NCBI GenBank assembly: GCA_934667625.1 | Contig: CAKUMH010000008.1 | Coordinates: 1-64,000 of the forward strand | From: an uncultured Elusimicrobiales bacterium | GTDB taxonomy: Bacteria > Elusimicrobiota > Elusimicrobia > Elusimicrobiales > Elusimicrobiaceae | Length of the DNA stretch: 64,000 bases | Direction of reading: 5' to 3' | In this document: piece by piece, positions 32,563 to 41,477 of the stretch | Layout: the number at the start of each line of letters is the position of its first letter | Numbering within the stretch: the stretch's first letter is position 1 | Notes under the pieces: model-generated | Seen by the model: the letters and a program-made list of their open reading frames with translations, nothing else | The model's database searches: none | Told to the model about the DNA's origin: nothing | Position numbers and translations under genes: made by a program

Positions 32563-35500
32563 TTACGGAATCAAAATCTTAACCACCTTTTGGCAGTGCT
32601 CGCGGCCGTTCTGGGCCTTAAAGTCCACTAAGCCGAAATACACGCCGCGGGCCACCTTTTTGCCATGCTGGTTGGTTCTATCCCAGCGGCAGCGCAGGGC
32701 CGCATTGCGGACGTTCGTGAAAGTGGATTCATCCACCGGCGTACCGCTGATGTTATTATCCGGAGCAAAGCTCAAGCTGCTGCCCATGGTCGCCTGGTAG
32801 TTGTTGGCGTCCACGCAGGTATAGTTGCTGTCGCGCACCAAGTCACCGGCCAGGTTGAAGTACTTAATAGACACCGTACCGGGCACAGGCATCTTGGTGA
32901 TTTCCAGCGTACCTTTGCTGGCGTCTCTCAGCGGGTTGGGGTAGAAGAACACCGTCTTTTCCCAATCTTCGCAGACAAAGCGCCCATCCCCAATGGCCAC
33001 TGTGGCGTTGTGGAGTTTTTGATACTCGTACGTATCAGCCACCTTGTTGATTTTCCATTTGGAGCTGTCCGTCTCGGCATCATCGCCTCCTAAAATCTCA
33101 CCGGTCACCGTGTCAATATCGGCCGAGTTGAGGGCCGTTACAAAGCGGAAGGGATAGGTGCCGTCCGGCACTTCCTGCTGGGCATAGTCGCGGCCGTCCC
33201 ACAGTTCTTCAATAAGCGTGGTCGCCGGGCGGATACCCACAATCGCGCGCACCAACACTTCATTAATGTCCGTCACTTCCTTGCCTGTGGTCGGGTTGCG
33301 CAGCGTACCCTTTTGGTAGTCGTAAATAGTCGTACCGGGTTTAAAGATTTGGATTGCCACCTTCATCGGCACAGAAACCTGGTAGCCAATCTTCATATCC
33401 GTTCCGCGGGTGTTGAGCGCGTAACCGTCGGCCTCCAAGAGGTCAAACACCTTAAGCAGATCCGCATTTACGGTAATGCTCTTGACCGTTTCCTGGTACA
33501 AGCCCGGGTCGGGGTAGTTTTTGGCGGTCAGGCGCACCTCGTAAATACCGGGTTTAACGTATTTGCCGTTGTTATCCGTCCCGTCCCAATAGATTTTGCG
33601 CACCACATTCGGGTCAAAGTTGCCCGTGTTGGCAATCGTCATGGTGGAGAGGAATTTGCACACCGCTCCGGCGGCCGCGTTGCGCGGGGTATCGGCGGTA
33701 ATCGGGGTGTTGACGGCGTCGTAGCACATATTGGGCTGCAAGGCCACCACCGCCACCTCTACCGTGGACGCACGGGAAACGGAGAAATTAATCTCGTACG
33801 GCGGGATAAACACCGGGCCCGTGGACGTATTAAAGAGCTGCGGCGCATTCGGGAATACCACCGTGGAGCCGTCCAAGAAGTACACCGGCCCGCGGGTAAC
33901 GTTAATTTTGCTCGTTACTTTATCCGTCGCGTAGAGGAACTTTTCTTGCTTTATATCGCACGAGTATTTAACCGGAGTGCCGGGTATCGCTGGCAGTGCT
34001 TCCGTTCTCTGACATTTTTCATCTGCAGCAAGCTTGTCACCTGCATTTGTATAATAGCGGCTAAACGGTTCGTTGGAGCGGGCCGAGATGAAGAACGGAT
34101 ACTGGCCGTCCGGCACCATTTCGTAGGGGCACTGTTTCACGTCCGTTGCGTTCTTACAAGCGGCAATTTCCGCCGAGGTATGGCGCTCCGCAGACGGGGT
34201 GGGGTTGTAGAAATACAACGCATCCCATTCCTCGGTCACCGTCAAACCGTCGCCCACCTTGGTGGCAGAGCGGTCAAAGGTTTTAATCGGCTGCAAGCGC
34301 ACATCCACCACCCCCGCAGCAGCTTGGGCTGCGGTAGGATAATTGGTGAAATTCTCATCGTTTACATAAATACACGCATGGGCGGAGGTCACCTTAGCCG
34401 AGTTCACATGCCCATTTTCAAAGATATCGCTATCATCGGCAGTGTTACACACACGGGGCGGCCACACGGCTGCGTTGGTTTGAACATTCACACTTTCGCG
34501 TTTAAGCGTAACATAATACTTCTTTTTTGCGGCCTCAACGGAGCCGGCTTCATAGTTCGGGTTTTCAATAGCCACGATGGTGTCGCGCGTATACGGATTT
34601 GCAGTACCCGTCAGCGTCGTAACGCTTCCCAGTGCCACACCTGTAAGCGCAGCAAACGCTGTGGTGCTGCCCGCTTCATACACAATCGCCGCGTTCAGGT
34701 TGTTCGTATAACCCGTCGCATATTTGGAAGACAAAACCGTATAATCGCTATAATCGCCTGTTTTCGTATTGTACGCCGGGATGACCACATCCTTATTATA
34801 GATGTTAATCTGCACGTTCATCGCTTTGGAAAGCGAATAAGAAATCGTGGCCTTCGCGTCACTGTCGCCATACACATCCGTCGTAGAAACGTCCACCACG
34901 CGGTACATATCCACCGGGAACACAGCCGAGGCGCGGTTGGTCACTGCGGGGAACATAGCGTCTTTGCTTTCCACCACAAACATATAGGTACCGGGGGTGA
35001 CCATACGGCCTTGGTCGTCGCGCCCGTCCCAAGACAGGGTGTTAAGCTGTTGGGCCACCTGCGTTACGCCGTCTTTAGGCGTTAGGTACTTCACGTCCAC
35101 GCCGGCGGAGTTGGTCACTTTGGCCACAGCGCTGGCGTCGCGCGCCAAGGAATACTTAAAGATAAACGGATCCAAGCCGTAAGCCGTCGGGCTGGAACCC
35201 ACGGTGGCATAGCTGACGGGCTGAATGGTAATATCCACTAGGCCGCGTTCCACCGCCACTTGCCCCGTATAGTAGTTCAGGGTTTTTACACCGGTAAATT
35301 GTTTATTGTTATTGGCTTCGCTTGCCGTACAAGCCTCCCCCGCAGCAAACTTCGGCTTGTTGTCGGTAGTACCCATGGCATTGTAATAGCAGCCATTGTA
35401 CGGAATTTCCGCCCACAGCACATACACATAGTTGCCGTCCGGCATAGGTGAGCCATAGGCAAATTTTTCCGTGCAAGTGGTGTCCGTGCAAGCGGTCCCG

Positions 35501-37527
35501 TCAGACTTTTTCTCGCCTTTGGCATAAGTGCGGGTACAACCATCTGAAATACCGCACAAACCGTCCCAGCGGGAATTGAAAATTACGCGTCCGGTGCGGT
35601 CCTCCGCCGAGCTGTACACCAACGTTCCCCCCGTAATGGCCGGAGCGGTCCCCGTACGCTGAGAAGAATTCGTATTAATAGTAGTCGTGCCAGAATTCGC
35701 GTCCGTAAAGGTTGTCCCTGGCGTATAAATATTCCAGTACACCTTAGCGGGTTCCGTCAGCACATAGTTAATAGAGGCATACGCCGTGGATTGTTTGTTC
35801 AGGCCCGTTACGGTGATGTCGGTCAGTTTCAACGGGTCTAACGACATTTGGCGCGTAACGGCGCGGGAGAAATCAATGCCCGGCCATTCATCTTGCGTTT
35901 TGGCTTGAATGGCGGCAATGTAGTTACCCGCCGGGAGCAGCAGGCCGTTATCACCACGGCCGTCCCACGAGTCAAACTCTACAATTTGTTTATCATTTTC
36001 CACGCCCTTCATGCCTTCGCCCACGCGCGGCTGCCAATCCACCAACGTGCGGACAATTTGGTTTTTACCCGAAATGGTGCTAGTGGTATCACTGGTAGCA
36101 TCACCATAACTGATGTTATCACCAGACGAAGCATCAAAAATTGCCACGCGCACATCGGCATCCTTACTCAAGCGGTAAGCAAAGGTGTAGGGCTGGGCGG
36201 CCACGGCCGTAATGTTACCCACTACCGTGGGGGTACTGCGTACGGCGTGCACGTTGGTCACGTCCACCTGTATCGGGATTTGGTTCATGCCCGGGTAGGC
36301 AATGGTAGAGCTAAAAGTGATTTTGTCGGTAATGATATTATCGCCGGGAACGTCCGTCGCCACCGTGGCGCGGAAACCAAAGTCCCCGTTGGACTTACCA
36401 AACTCGCCTGCAATTTCGTACGAACCGTCCCACGCGGCGCAGAATGGAATATCCACGTTGGAGCGTACCCCATCATTATTGAAAATAACATACTTACAAT
36501 TGCTATTAGGACAATTGGTACTATCTGTTACGCAATTGGAAGAGTCAACCGAGGTCGTAGGATCGCCAAATTTATAACATGTGCCATTAACCAGCTCATA
36601 CTCGGGTGAAGTACAAGTGTAGCCATCCTTCGGACCGCCCGGGCAACGATAAGACCCACATTTGGCACTAGTAGATTCTGTATCCGGATACAAGTTAATC
36701 GTACGAATAGAAGGGGTGCCTTCTGCATCCTCAATGTTTTTGCCGTTGTAGTATTTTACCACGTCAAACTTAATTTGCTGGAGCGGAAACGCGATAGAAT
36801 ATGTGCTCTGAGACATTGGTTTATTCGTGCAGCGCACATTCATGCATAACGCCAAGCAGTGGTTGGGGTATGCATTAGTTGCCGGCGTAGCTTTCGGATA
36901 CGGTTGGTCGTATTCAATCAAAGCAGAGCTAGCCCATGGATCATTCGTCGGAGTAGAATTGCTGGTCGGATTCGGTTTAAATACAAAACTGCGTTGGTCA
37001 TCACCCGTTGATGCAACTCCAATGGAAAAACCAGATAGAGAATCCGAAAAGCCTACTACCTCAAATTTGTAAACGTAATACCCAGGGATCGGCGCAGGCG
37101 CTTTCTCGTATAAATAATAAAGAGCGCCGATCTTATACTTTCCCCCGCTAGCGCGTGCGGACGGATACTTGTTAAGAACCTCTTGCAGGTTCTCCGCATA
37201 GAAGTCTTGCGCCCACTTAACATTCAAATCGCCATCAGTAAAAGTTTTTCCTCCCTCCCGCTTGAACCGCGCTAGAATCAGTTCGTTAGTTTCATTACTA
37301 GAAGAAGCAGAAGTAGGAGGGACAATAGTGTAGTCGCAATACATCTCATTATTGCTATTCAACTGTGCCGCTTTATAAAACACGCCGGCGTAACGCACCT
37401 CAGCCGTTTGGGCAAACAGCGGCGCAGACGCCGCGACAAACAACAAAGTTAAAACGGCACAAAGCACCGCTTTACCCGGTAAAACCCGCAGTAAACCTTT
37501 GATTTTATTCATTGTGTATGTATCCAT
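32563..37527 (-). CDS. Giant surface protein with FlgD-Ig repeats and sorting-tail-like C-terminus
   Basis: A 1654-residue exported protein. A signal peptide (VLCAVLTLLFVAASAPLFAQ) leads to an N-terminal part with many Cys near residues 230-360 (KCGSYRCPGG, SNCVTDSTNCPNSNC). Then at least seven FlgD-Ig-like units occur, each with WDG...G...G.Y: WDGRGDNGLLLPAGNYIAAI, WDGRDDQGRMVTPGTYMFVV, WDGTDNNGKYVKPGIYEVRL, WDGRDYAQQEVPDGTYPFRF and others. Two units carry Cys-containing insertions between WDG and GxY. The end (ARGVYFGLVDFK, then KVVKILIP) resembles the fold of type IX sorting domains. It could be a fibrous adhesin. The ATG at 37527 lies 11 nt after GAGGG; an ATG at 37512 suits the signal peptide better. 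Parts of the 5' third are AT-richer than the rest. Confidence 0.82.
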   Translation of the reverse strand: MDTYTMNKIKGLLRVLPGKAVLCAVLTLLFVAASAPLFAQTAEVRYAGVFYKAAQLNSNNEMYCDYTIVPPTSASSSNETNELILARFKREGGKTFTDGDLNVKWAQDFYAENLQEVLNKYPSARASGGKYKIGALYYLYEKAPAPIPGYYVYKFEVVGFSDSLSGFSIGVASTGDDQRSFVFKPNPTSNSTPTNDPWASSALIEYDQPYPKATPATNAYPNHCLALCMNVRCTNKPMSQSTYSIAFPLQQIKFDVVKYYNGKNIEDAEGTPSIRTINLYPDTESTSAKCGSYRCPGGPKDGYTCTSPEYELVNGTCYKFGDPTTSVDSSNCVTDSTNCPNSNCKYVIFNNDGVRSNVDIPFCAAWDGSYEIAGEFGKSNGDFGFRATVATDVPGDNIITDKITFSSTIAYPGMNQIPIQVDVTNVHAVRSTPTVVGNITAVAAQPYTFAYRLSKDADVRVAIFDASSGDNISYGDATSDTTSTISGKNQIVRTLVDWQPRVGEGMKGVENDKQIVEFDSWDGRGDNGLLLPAGNYIAAIQAKTQDEWPGIDFSRAVTRQMSLDPLKLTDITVTGLNKQSTAYASINYVLTEPAKVYWNIYTPGTTFTDANSGTTTINTNSSQRTGTAPAITGGTLVYSSAEDRTGRVIFNSRWDGLCGISDGCTRTYAKGEKKSDGTACTDTTCTEKFAYGSPMPDGNYVYVLWAEIPYNGCYYNAMGTTDNKPKFAAGEACTASEANNNKQFTGVKTLNYYTGQVAVERGLVDITIQPVSYATVGSSPTAYGLDPFIFKYSLARDASAVAKVTNSAGVDVKYLTPKDGVTQVAQQLNTLSWDGRDDQGRMVTPGTYMFVVESKDAMFPAVTNRASAVFPVDMYRVVDVSTTDVYGDSDAKATISYSLSKAMNVQINIYNKDVVIPAYNTKTGDYSDYTVLSSKYATGYTNNLNAAIVYEAGSTTAFAALTGVALGSVTTLTGTANPYTRDTIVAIENPNYEAGSVEAAKKKYYVTLKRESVNVQTNAAVWPPRVCNTADDSDIFENGHVNSAKVTSAHACIYVNDENFTNYPTAAQAAAGVVDVRLQPIKTFDRSATKVGDGLTVTEEWDALYFYNPTPSAERHTSAEIAACKNATDVKQCPYEMVPDGQYPFFISARSNEPFSRYYTNAGDKLAADEKCQRTEALPAIPGTPVKYSCDIKQEKFLYATDKVTSKINVTRGPVYFLDGSTVVFPNAPQLFNTSTGPVFIPPYEINFSVSRASTVEVAVVALQPNMCYDAVNTPITADTPRNAAAGAVCKFLSTMTIANTGNFDPNVVRKIYWDGTDNNGKYVKPGIYEVRLTAKNYPDPGLYQETVKSITVNADLLKVFDLLEADGYALNTRGTDMKIGYQVSVPMKVAIQIFKPGTTIYDYQKGTLRNPTTGKEVTDINEVLVRAIVGIRPATTLIEELWDGRDYAQQEVPDGTYPFRFVTALNSADIDTVTGEILGGDDAETDSSKWKINKVADTYEYQKLHNATVAIGDGRFVCEDWEKTVFFYPNPLRDASKGTLEITKMPVPGTVSIKYFNLAGDLVRDSNYTCVDANNYQATMGSSLSFAPDNNISGTPVDESTFTNVRNAALRCRWDRTNQHGKKVARGVYFGLVDFKAQNGREHCQKVVKILIP

Positions 37528-37606
37528 TTGGGGCCAAGCCCTCTTTAAAAATTAAGTTTTAACAAATTTTTCTGCCCGTAAAAAATCACGCGCAACAAGG
37601 CGGCTG

Positions 37607-37673
37607 ATTATAAAAATAAACAGACGCCAAACCTATACTCTTAAATTTTTGCAACTTTTGGAGGAAATGTCAA
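37607..37673 (-). promoter_or_regulatory. Possible promoter region of the giant FlgD-Ig gene
   Basis: The 176-bp gap upstream of the giant gene holds a perfect TTGACA (37668-37673) and a perfect TATAAT (37607-37612), but they are 55 bp apart. TTGACA has only a weak -10 (AAAAAT) at 17 bp, and TATAAT has no good -35. The start point cannot be fixed by eye. This would be the first promoter of the Tad island. Confidence 0.35.
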
Positions 37674-37703
37674 CTGTTTTTTGTATTTTTCCCCGTCTAA
37701 CAT

Positions 37704-39236
37704 TTACCGCACTTGGGAGCCGCGGGCCAACTCGTCCGCCAGGGCCGCCTGGTCGGCCACTTCGCGGTACACGGCAAAACTGCCGCGCCCGTTCTGTTTA
37801 ACGACGTAAAGCGCCTTGTCCGCCTTTTCCAAAAGCTGTTCGGCGTTCTCGCCGTCAAACGGGAAGCAGGCAATGCCTTGGCTGATGCTTAGGTGCACAT
37901 CCTTCCCTTCGGTATAGCGGCTGGGCAGCGTAATGGCGCAAATGCGCTCCTGCAACCGCTTGGCGATAATTTTTGCCTCTTCGCCGTTGGTGCGCGGGAG
38001 CATAATCACCATTTCGTCCCCGCCAAAACGGCAGGGCACGTCCGTCTGCCGCAGGCTGGTGCGGATCACCCGGCTGACTTCCTTTAATGCCCAGTCCCCA
38101 ATTTGGTGTCCGTACCCGTCGTTGATTTGTTTGAACCAGTCAATGTCCATAATAATCAAGCACAGCGTCAGGTCAAAACGTTTGGAGCGGTAAATTTCCT
38201 CCGCAAATTTTTCATTAAAATAGCGGCGCACGGGCAATTTGGTCAGCTCGTCGTAATTGGAAAGTTCCTGCACGCGTTCAAACAGGCGGGCGTTGTCTAT
38301 AGAAAGCGCCATCTGCGAGGCAAACTGTTGCAGCGAAATAAAATCCAAATACCCTACCTTGCGGCGGGAGAGAATGTTGTCCAGCGCCAAAAAACCCACC
38401 TTGTTGCGCTGTACCTTAAGCGGAATATAAATAACGCTGCGCGAAGAACGGTACGAAACCGACGGATCAAACACTTCCTTTAAAATGGCCGTTTCGCCGG
38501 CGCTTAAAGTTTTGCCGTCCTGCTGCGTCACCTTGCCGGAAATATCCACCCCCAACACGGATTTGATTTTGCTGCCCTCGGCATCCGTCAGGTACAGGCG
38601 CACGCGGTCAAAACGAAAGTACTTTTGCACGCCTTTCAAAATAAGTTCCAGCCCGTCGTTAAGCCGCAAGGACGAGGCAAAAATGGTGGACAAATCGTTT
38701 AGCGCGGTGGAAACATTTAAACGCTGGTTTTTGGCCTGGTCAATTTCCGTGTTGCGCAAATTGTGCGAAATCTCCTCGCCCAGCGCTTTGATGAGTTCCT
38801 TTTCCTGTGCGGTAAAAATTCGGTTTTTGCGAAAACGCTCCAAGCGCAGCACGCCCACTTTTTCCTGCATGTACGTGTGCACTTCGCCGGCTTTCAGCTC
38901 CACGCTGGGCCGCTGCCAGCGCACCAGCACGTAAATGGCCGGGTAGCTTAAATCGGTCGTTTCTGCCACGCCGTCCTGCAGCAGCTGTTTTAAAAATACG
39001 GGCTCGCTGATGACGGAAATATCCTCCTGCATATCCATGCAGTATTCCTTTTTGCACATCATCCGCAACGACAAAATGGCCCGCTCCTGCTGCCAGTCAA
39101 AAAAGTACACGCGGTCCAGCTTGAACAAATTGCGCAGCGCCGGCAAGGCGCATTCTAACAGTTCGCGCTTGTCTTGGAACGATTGGTTCAACTGTTTGTG
39201 AAATTTATACAGGGTGTAGGATTTTTTATCAAACAT
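37704..39236 (-). CDS. GAF-GGDEF diguanylate cyclase
   Basis: A 510-residue soluble protein. Two GAF-like regions (residues about 20-160 and 180-330) precede a GGDEF domain (about 340-490) with SNYDELTKLPVRRYFNEKFA, IIMDIDWFKQINDGYGHQIG and the active loop CRFGGDEMVIML. The usual GGDEF/GGEEF loop is GGDEM here; the metal and substrate residues Gly-Gly-Asp-Glu are kept, so activity is likely. The inhibitory I-site RQTD lies five residues before the loop. It would make cyclic di-GMP, a frequent regulator of pili and surface adhesion. It is the last gene of the minus-strand operon, 3 bp after the solute-binding-like gene, and just upstream of the Tad island. Confidence 0.9.
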   Translation of the reverse strand: MFDKKSYTLYKFHKQLNQSFQDKRELLECALPALRNLFKLDRVYFFDWQQERAILSLRMMCKKEYCMDMQEDISVISEPVFLKQLLQDGVAETTDLSYPAIYVLVRWQRPSVELKAGEVHTYMQEKVGVLRLERFRKNRIFTAQEKELIKALGEEISHNLRNTEIDQAKNQRLNVSTALNDLSTIFASSLRLNDGLELILKGVQKYFRFDRVRLYLTDAEGSKIKSVLGVDISGKVTQQDGKTLSAGETAILKEVFDPSVSYRSSRSVIYIPLKVQRNKVGFLALDNILSRRKVGYLDFISLQQFASQMALSIDNARLFERVQELSNYDELTKLPVRRYFNEKFAEEIYRSKRFDLTLCLIIMDIDWFKQINDGYGHQIGDWALKEVSRVIRTSLRQTDVPCRFGGDEMVIMLPRTNGEEAKIIAKRLQERICAITLPSRYTEGKDVHLSISQGIACFPFDGENAEQLLEKADKALYVVKQNGRGSFAVYREVADQAALADELARGSQVR

Positions 39237-39239
39237 AAA

Positions 39240-40445
39240 CTATCCCTCGTAGATAGACAGCAGGTATTCAATTTCCTTGGCCGCCAGGTCCAGTTCGCGG
39301 TCCAGGGAGGCTTGCGTAAAGCGGCCCTCCACCACCTGCGTGGCGCACACCGCCAAGATGCGTTTTAAAATTTCCATCATCGTGCCCGTAATGGTAATGT
39401 TGGGCAGCGTGCGGGCCGAGGCCAAAATGTTGCTGTAGGTTTGCAGCCGCTGGGCAGAGGAAAAAATAAATTGTTCAAAGGCATCCTCAAACGCGGGGAA
39501 AGCCTCTATGTGTGCGGCATAGCTTAACTGATTTTCCGGCCGCGCGCAAAATTTAATAAATTTAAGCGCGTTCTTTTTTTCCTGCGACAAAGAGTTAATA
39601 AACAAATTCATCCCGGACAGGTAGGAATGGTAGGTGTCACCCGTCGTCGGCACGGGCAGCGTGCGCACGCGAATGCCGCGCCGTGCATTAAAAGTGCCCA
39701 CGCCCTGCTTGCGGGAAATCATCATGCTGGCCTTGCCGGAAACAATGGTTCCCAGCGAGCCGCGCTCCCGCAAAATGGGCATGTAATTTTTGAGCGCCAA
39801 ATTGACGTAATCGCGCACGCCTTCTTTAAACGCCTTGGTGCCCACCAAGGTGGACCCCAAATCGGCCGATAATAAATCCGCCCCTCTGCCCCATACGCAC
39901 GGCAAAGCGTTACGCATGGAGAGCGAACCGCGCCAGTCGCTGTTTTGCACCGGGTAATATCCGGGCGTATCTTTGAGCGTTTCGCGCAGTTTTTCACACA
40001 CGTTCAAAAATCCGTCCCAGGTGGCCAAGTCGTGTTCCGGCGTTTTGGTGACCAGTTTTAAGTGGTCGGCGCGGTAGTGGAGCGCGCTTAAATCAAACCA
40101 CCACGGATAAGAGTAAATGTCCTTTGTACCCGGCTGGTAGCAGTGCGCCTTTAACGGTACGAGGCAATTGGTGAGGGAAAGCCCAGGGTCCAGCTGCGAA
40201 AGATTTTCTGCCACGCCTTCACGCACCAGCAGCGCCGTCCAGTAGTGCGGGATTTGAATCACATCCGGAACTTCCTCTTCGTGCGTGGGGTACTTAATGG
40301 TAAAAATCCGCCGCCACAGCACATTGCGCGTAAACACGCGCACGGTTACGTCTATGGACGGATTTTCTTTTTGAAACTGTGCAACAAAAGCGGCGTACGT
40401 CTCTTTTGTTTTATCGCCCGCATCGGGCATGACCCATAAAATCAT
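39240..40445 (-). CDS. Solute-binding-like protein (family 1) without signal peptide
   Basis: A 401-residue protein of the extracellular solute-binding family 1 (sugar ABC transporter type): AAFVAQFQKENPSIDVTVRV, DVIQIPHYWTALLVREGVAE, LHYRADHL, KASMMISRKQGV, and LSGMNLFINSLSQEKKNALK near residue 280. The start MILWVMPDAGDKTKETY places the mature fold at residue 1: there is no signal peptide and no lipobox, and the AAGGAG site 5 nt before this ATG confirms the start. No permease or ATPase gene is nearby. It is coupled to the GAF-GGDEF gene (3 bp). It may be a cytoplasmic ligand sensor for that cyclase; this is inference. Confidence 0.75.
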   Translation of the reverse strand: MILWVMPDAGDKTKETYAAFVAQFQKENPSIDVTVRVFTRNVLWRRIFTIKYPTHEEEVPDVIQIPHYWTALLVREGVAENLSQLDPGLSLTNCLVPLKAHCYQPGTKDIYSYPWWFDLSALHYRADHLKLVTKTPEHDLATWDGFLNVCEKLRETLKDTPGYYPVQNSDWRGSLSMRNALPCVWGRGADLLSADLGSTLVGTKAFKEGVRDYVNLALKNYMPILRERGSLGTIVSGKASMMISRKQGVGTFNARRGIRVRTLPVPTTGDTYHSYLSGMNLFINSLSQEKKNALKFIKFCARPENQLSYAAHIEAFPAFEDAFEQFIFSSAQRLQTYSNILASARTLPNITITGTMMEILKRILAVCATQVVEGRFTQASLDRELDLAAKEIEYLLSIYEG

Positions 40446-40457
40446 CGCAACTCCTTA

Positions 40458-41477
40458 CTAATCCCAACTGCGCACCTTCATATTGGGGTTAATATCTATA
40501 TTCTTTTTCACTGGTTTTCCGGTCTGTTCGGCATGGGCCAATTTACGGTAGGCGGCCAGCGCAATCATGGCGGCATTGTCCGACGATAACTTCCGCTCCA
40601 CAAAGTGTACTTCTATGCCTGCGGCGGCCGCTTCTCTTTGCATTTGTTCGCGCAAAAGCGAATTGGCGGCCACGCCGCCCCCCACCGCAATATGGCGCAC
40701 CTTATATTTTTTAGCCGCCAACAGGGTTTTGGTCACCAGCGTGTCCACCATGGCTTGTTCAAAGCTGGCACACACGTCCGGCACGGAAAACTCCTTATGG
40801 TCGCGCAAATAATAGCTGACCGCGGTTTTAATACCGCTAAACGAAAATTCCCACGTCCCCGGCAACAGCGGCCGCGGGAAGTGAATAGCGTCCCGCTTGC
40901 CCTGCAAGGCCTGTTTAGAAACCTGCGGCCCGCCCGGATACGCCAGCCCTAGCAGCTTGGCTACTTTGTCAAAGGCTTCGCCGGCAGCGTCGTCGCGCGT
41001 TTTGCCAAGCACCTTGTATTGTCCGTAATCCTTCACGTACCAAAGTTCCGTGTGCCCGCCGGAAACCACCAGCGCCACCAGCGGGAATTGCAGGCGGTTC
41101 TTGGCCTCTGTGCCTTCAAAATCACACGCAAAAATATGACCCTCCAGGTGGTTCACTCCTAGTATAGGCACTTTTTTAAAATTTGCAAGGGTCTCGGCCG
41201 CCACACGTCCCACCATCAGCCCTCCGGGCAGCCCCGGTCCGCTGGCAAAGGCCACGCAGTCAATGTGCTCGTTTCCAAGCGCCTCGTTGATAACGGTGGC
41301 AATCTTGGCCGCATGTGCGCGGCTGGCCAGCTCCGGCACGACTCCGTGGTATTTTTTATGCTCGTCAATCTGCGAATAAATCACGTTAGAGAGGATCTCA
41401 TTTCCCCCTCTTAACAAAGCGGCGGAAGTTTCGTCGCAGGTGGATTCAATACCTAAAATCGTAAAATCTTTCTTCAT
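40458..41477 (-). CDS. tsaD: tRNA N6-adenosine threonylcarbamoyltransferase
   Basis: TsaD (339 residues) adds the threonylcarbamoyl group to A37 of tRNAs that read ANN codons, working with TsaB, TsaC and TsaE. The ASKHA fold motifs are seen: GIESTCDETSAALL at the start, the metal-binding GVNHLEGH (His near residue 111 and 115), VVSGGHTELW, SFSGIKTAVSYYL and VGGGVAANSLLREQ. The ATG overlaps the stop of ctpA by 1 nt. Length is standard. Confidence 0.96.
   Translation of the reverse strand: MKKDFTILGIESTCDETSAALLRGGNEILSNVIYSQIDEHKKYHGVVPELASRAHAAKIATVINEALGNEHIDCVAFASGPGLPGGLMVGRVAAETLANFKKVPILGVNHLEGHIFACDFEGTEAKNRLQFPLVALVVSGGHTELWYVKDYGQYKVLGKTRDDAAGEAFDKVAKLLGLAYPGGPQVSKQALQGKRDAIHFPRPLLPGTWEFSFSGIKTAVSYYLRDHKEFSVPDVCASFEQAMVDTLVTKTLLAAKKYKVRHIAVGGGVAANSLLREQMQREAAAAGIEVHFVERKLSSDNAAMIALAAYRKLAHAEQTGKPVKKNIDINPNMKVRSWD

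Noticed and set aside
33313..35085. A 590-codon open frame on the plus strand
   Set aside because: It lies entirely antisense to the giant FlgD-Ig gene, is rich in Arg, His and Val as expected of a reverse-frame shadow, and has no family motif or start signal.
37704..39236. GGDEM loop as an inactive cyclase
   Set aside because: The two Gly and the acidic pair that bind GTP and metal are kept. A change of only the last residue, with an intact I-site, does not justify calling it inactive.
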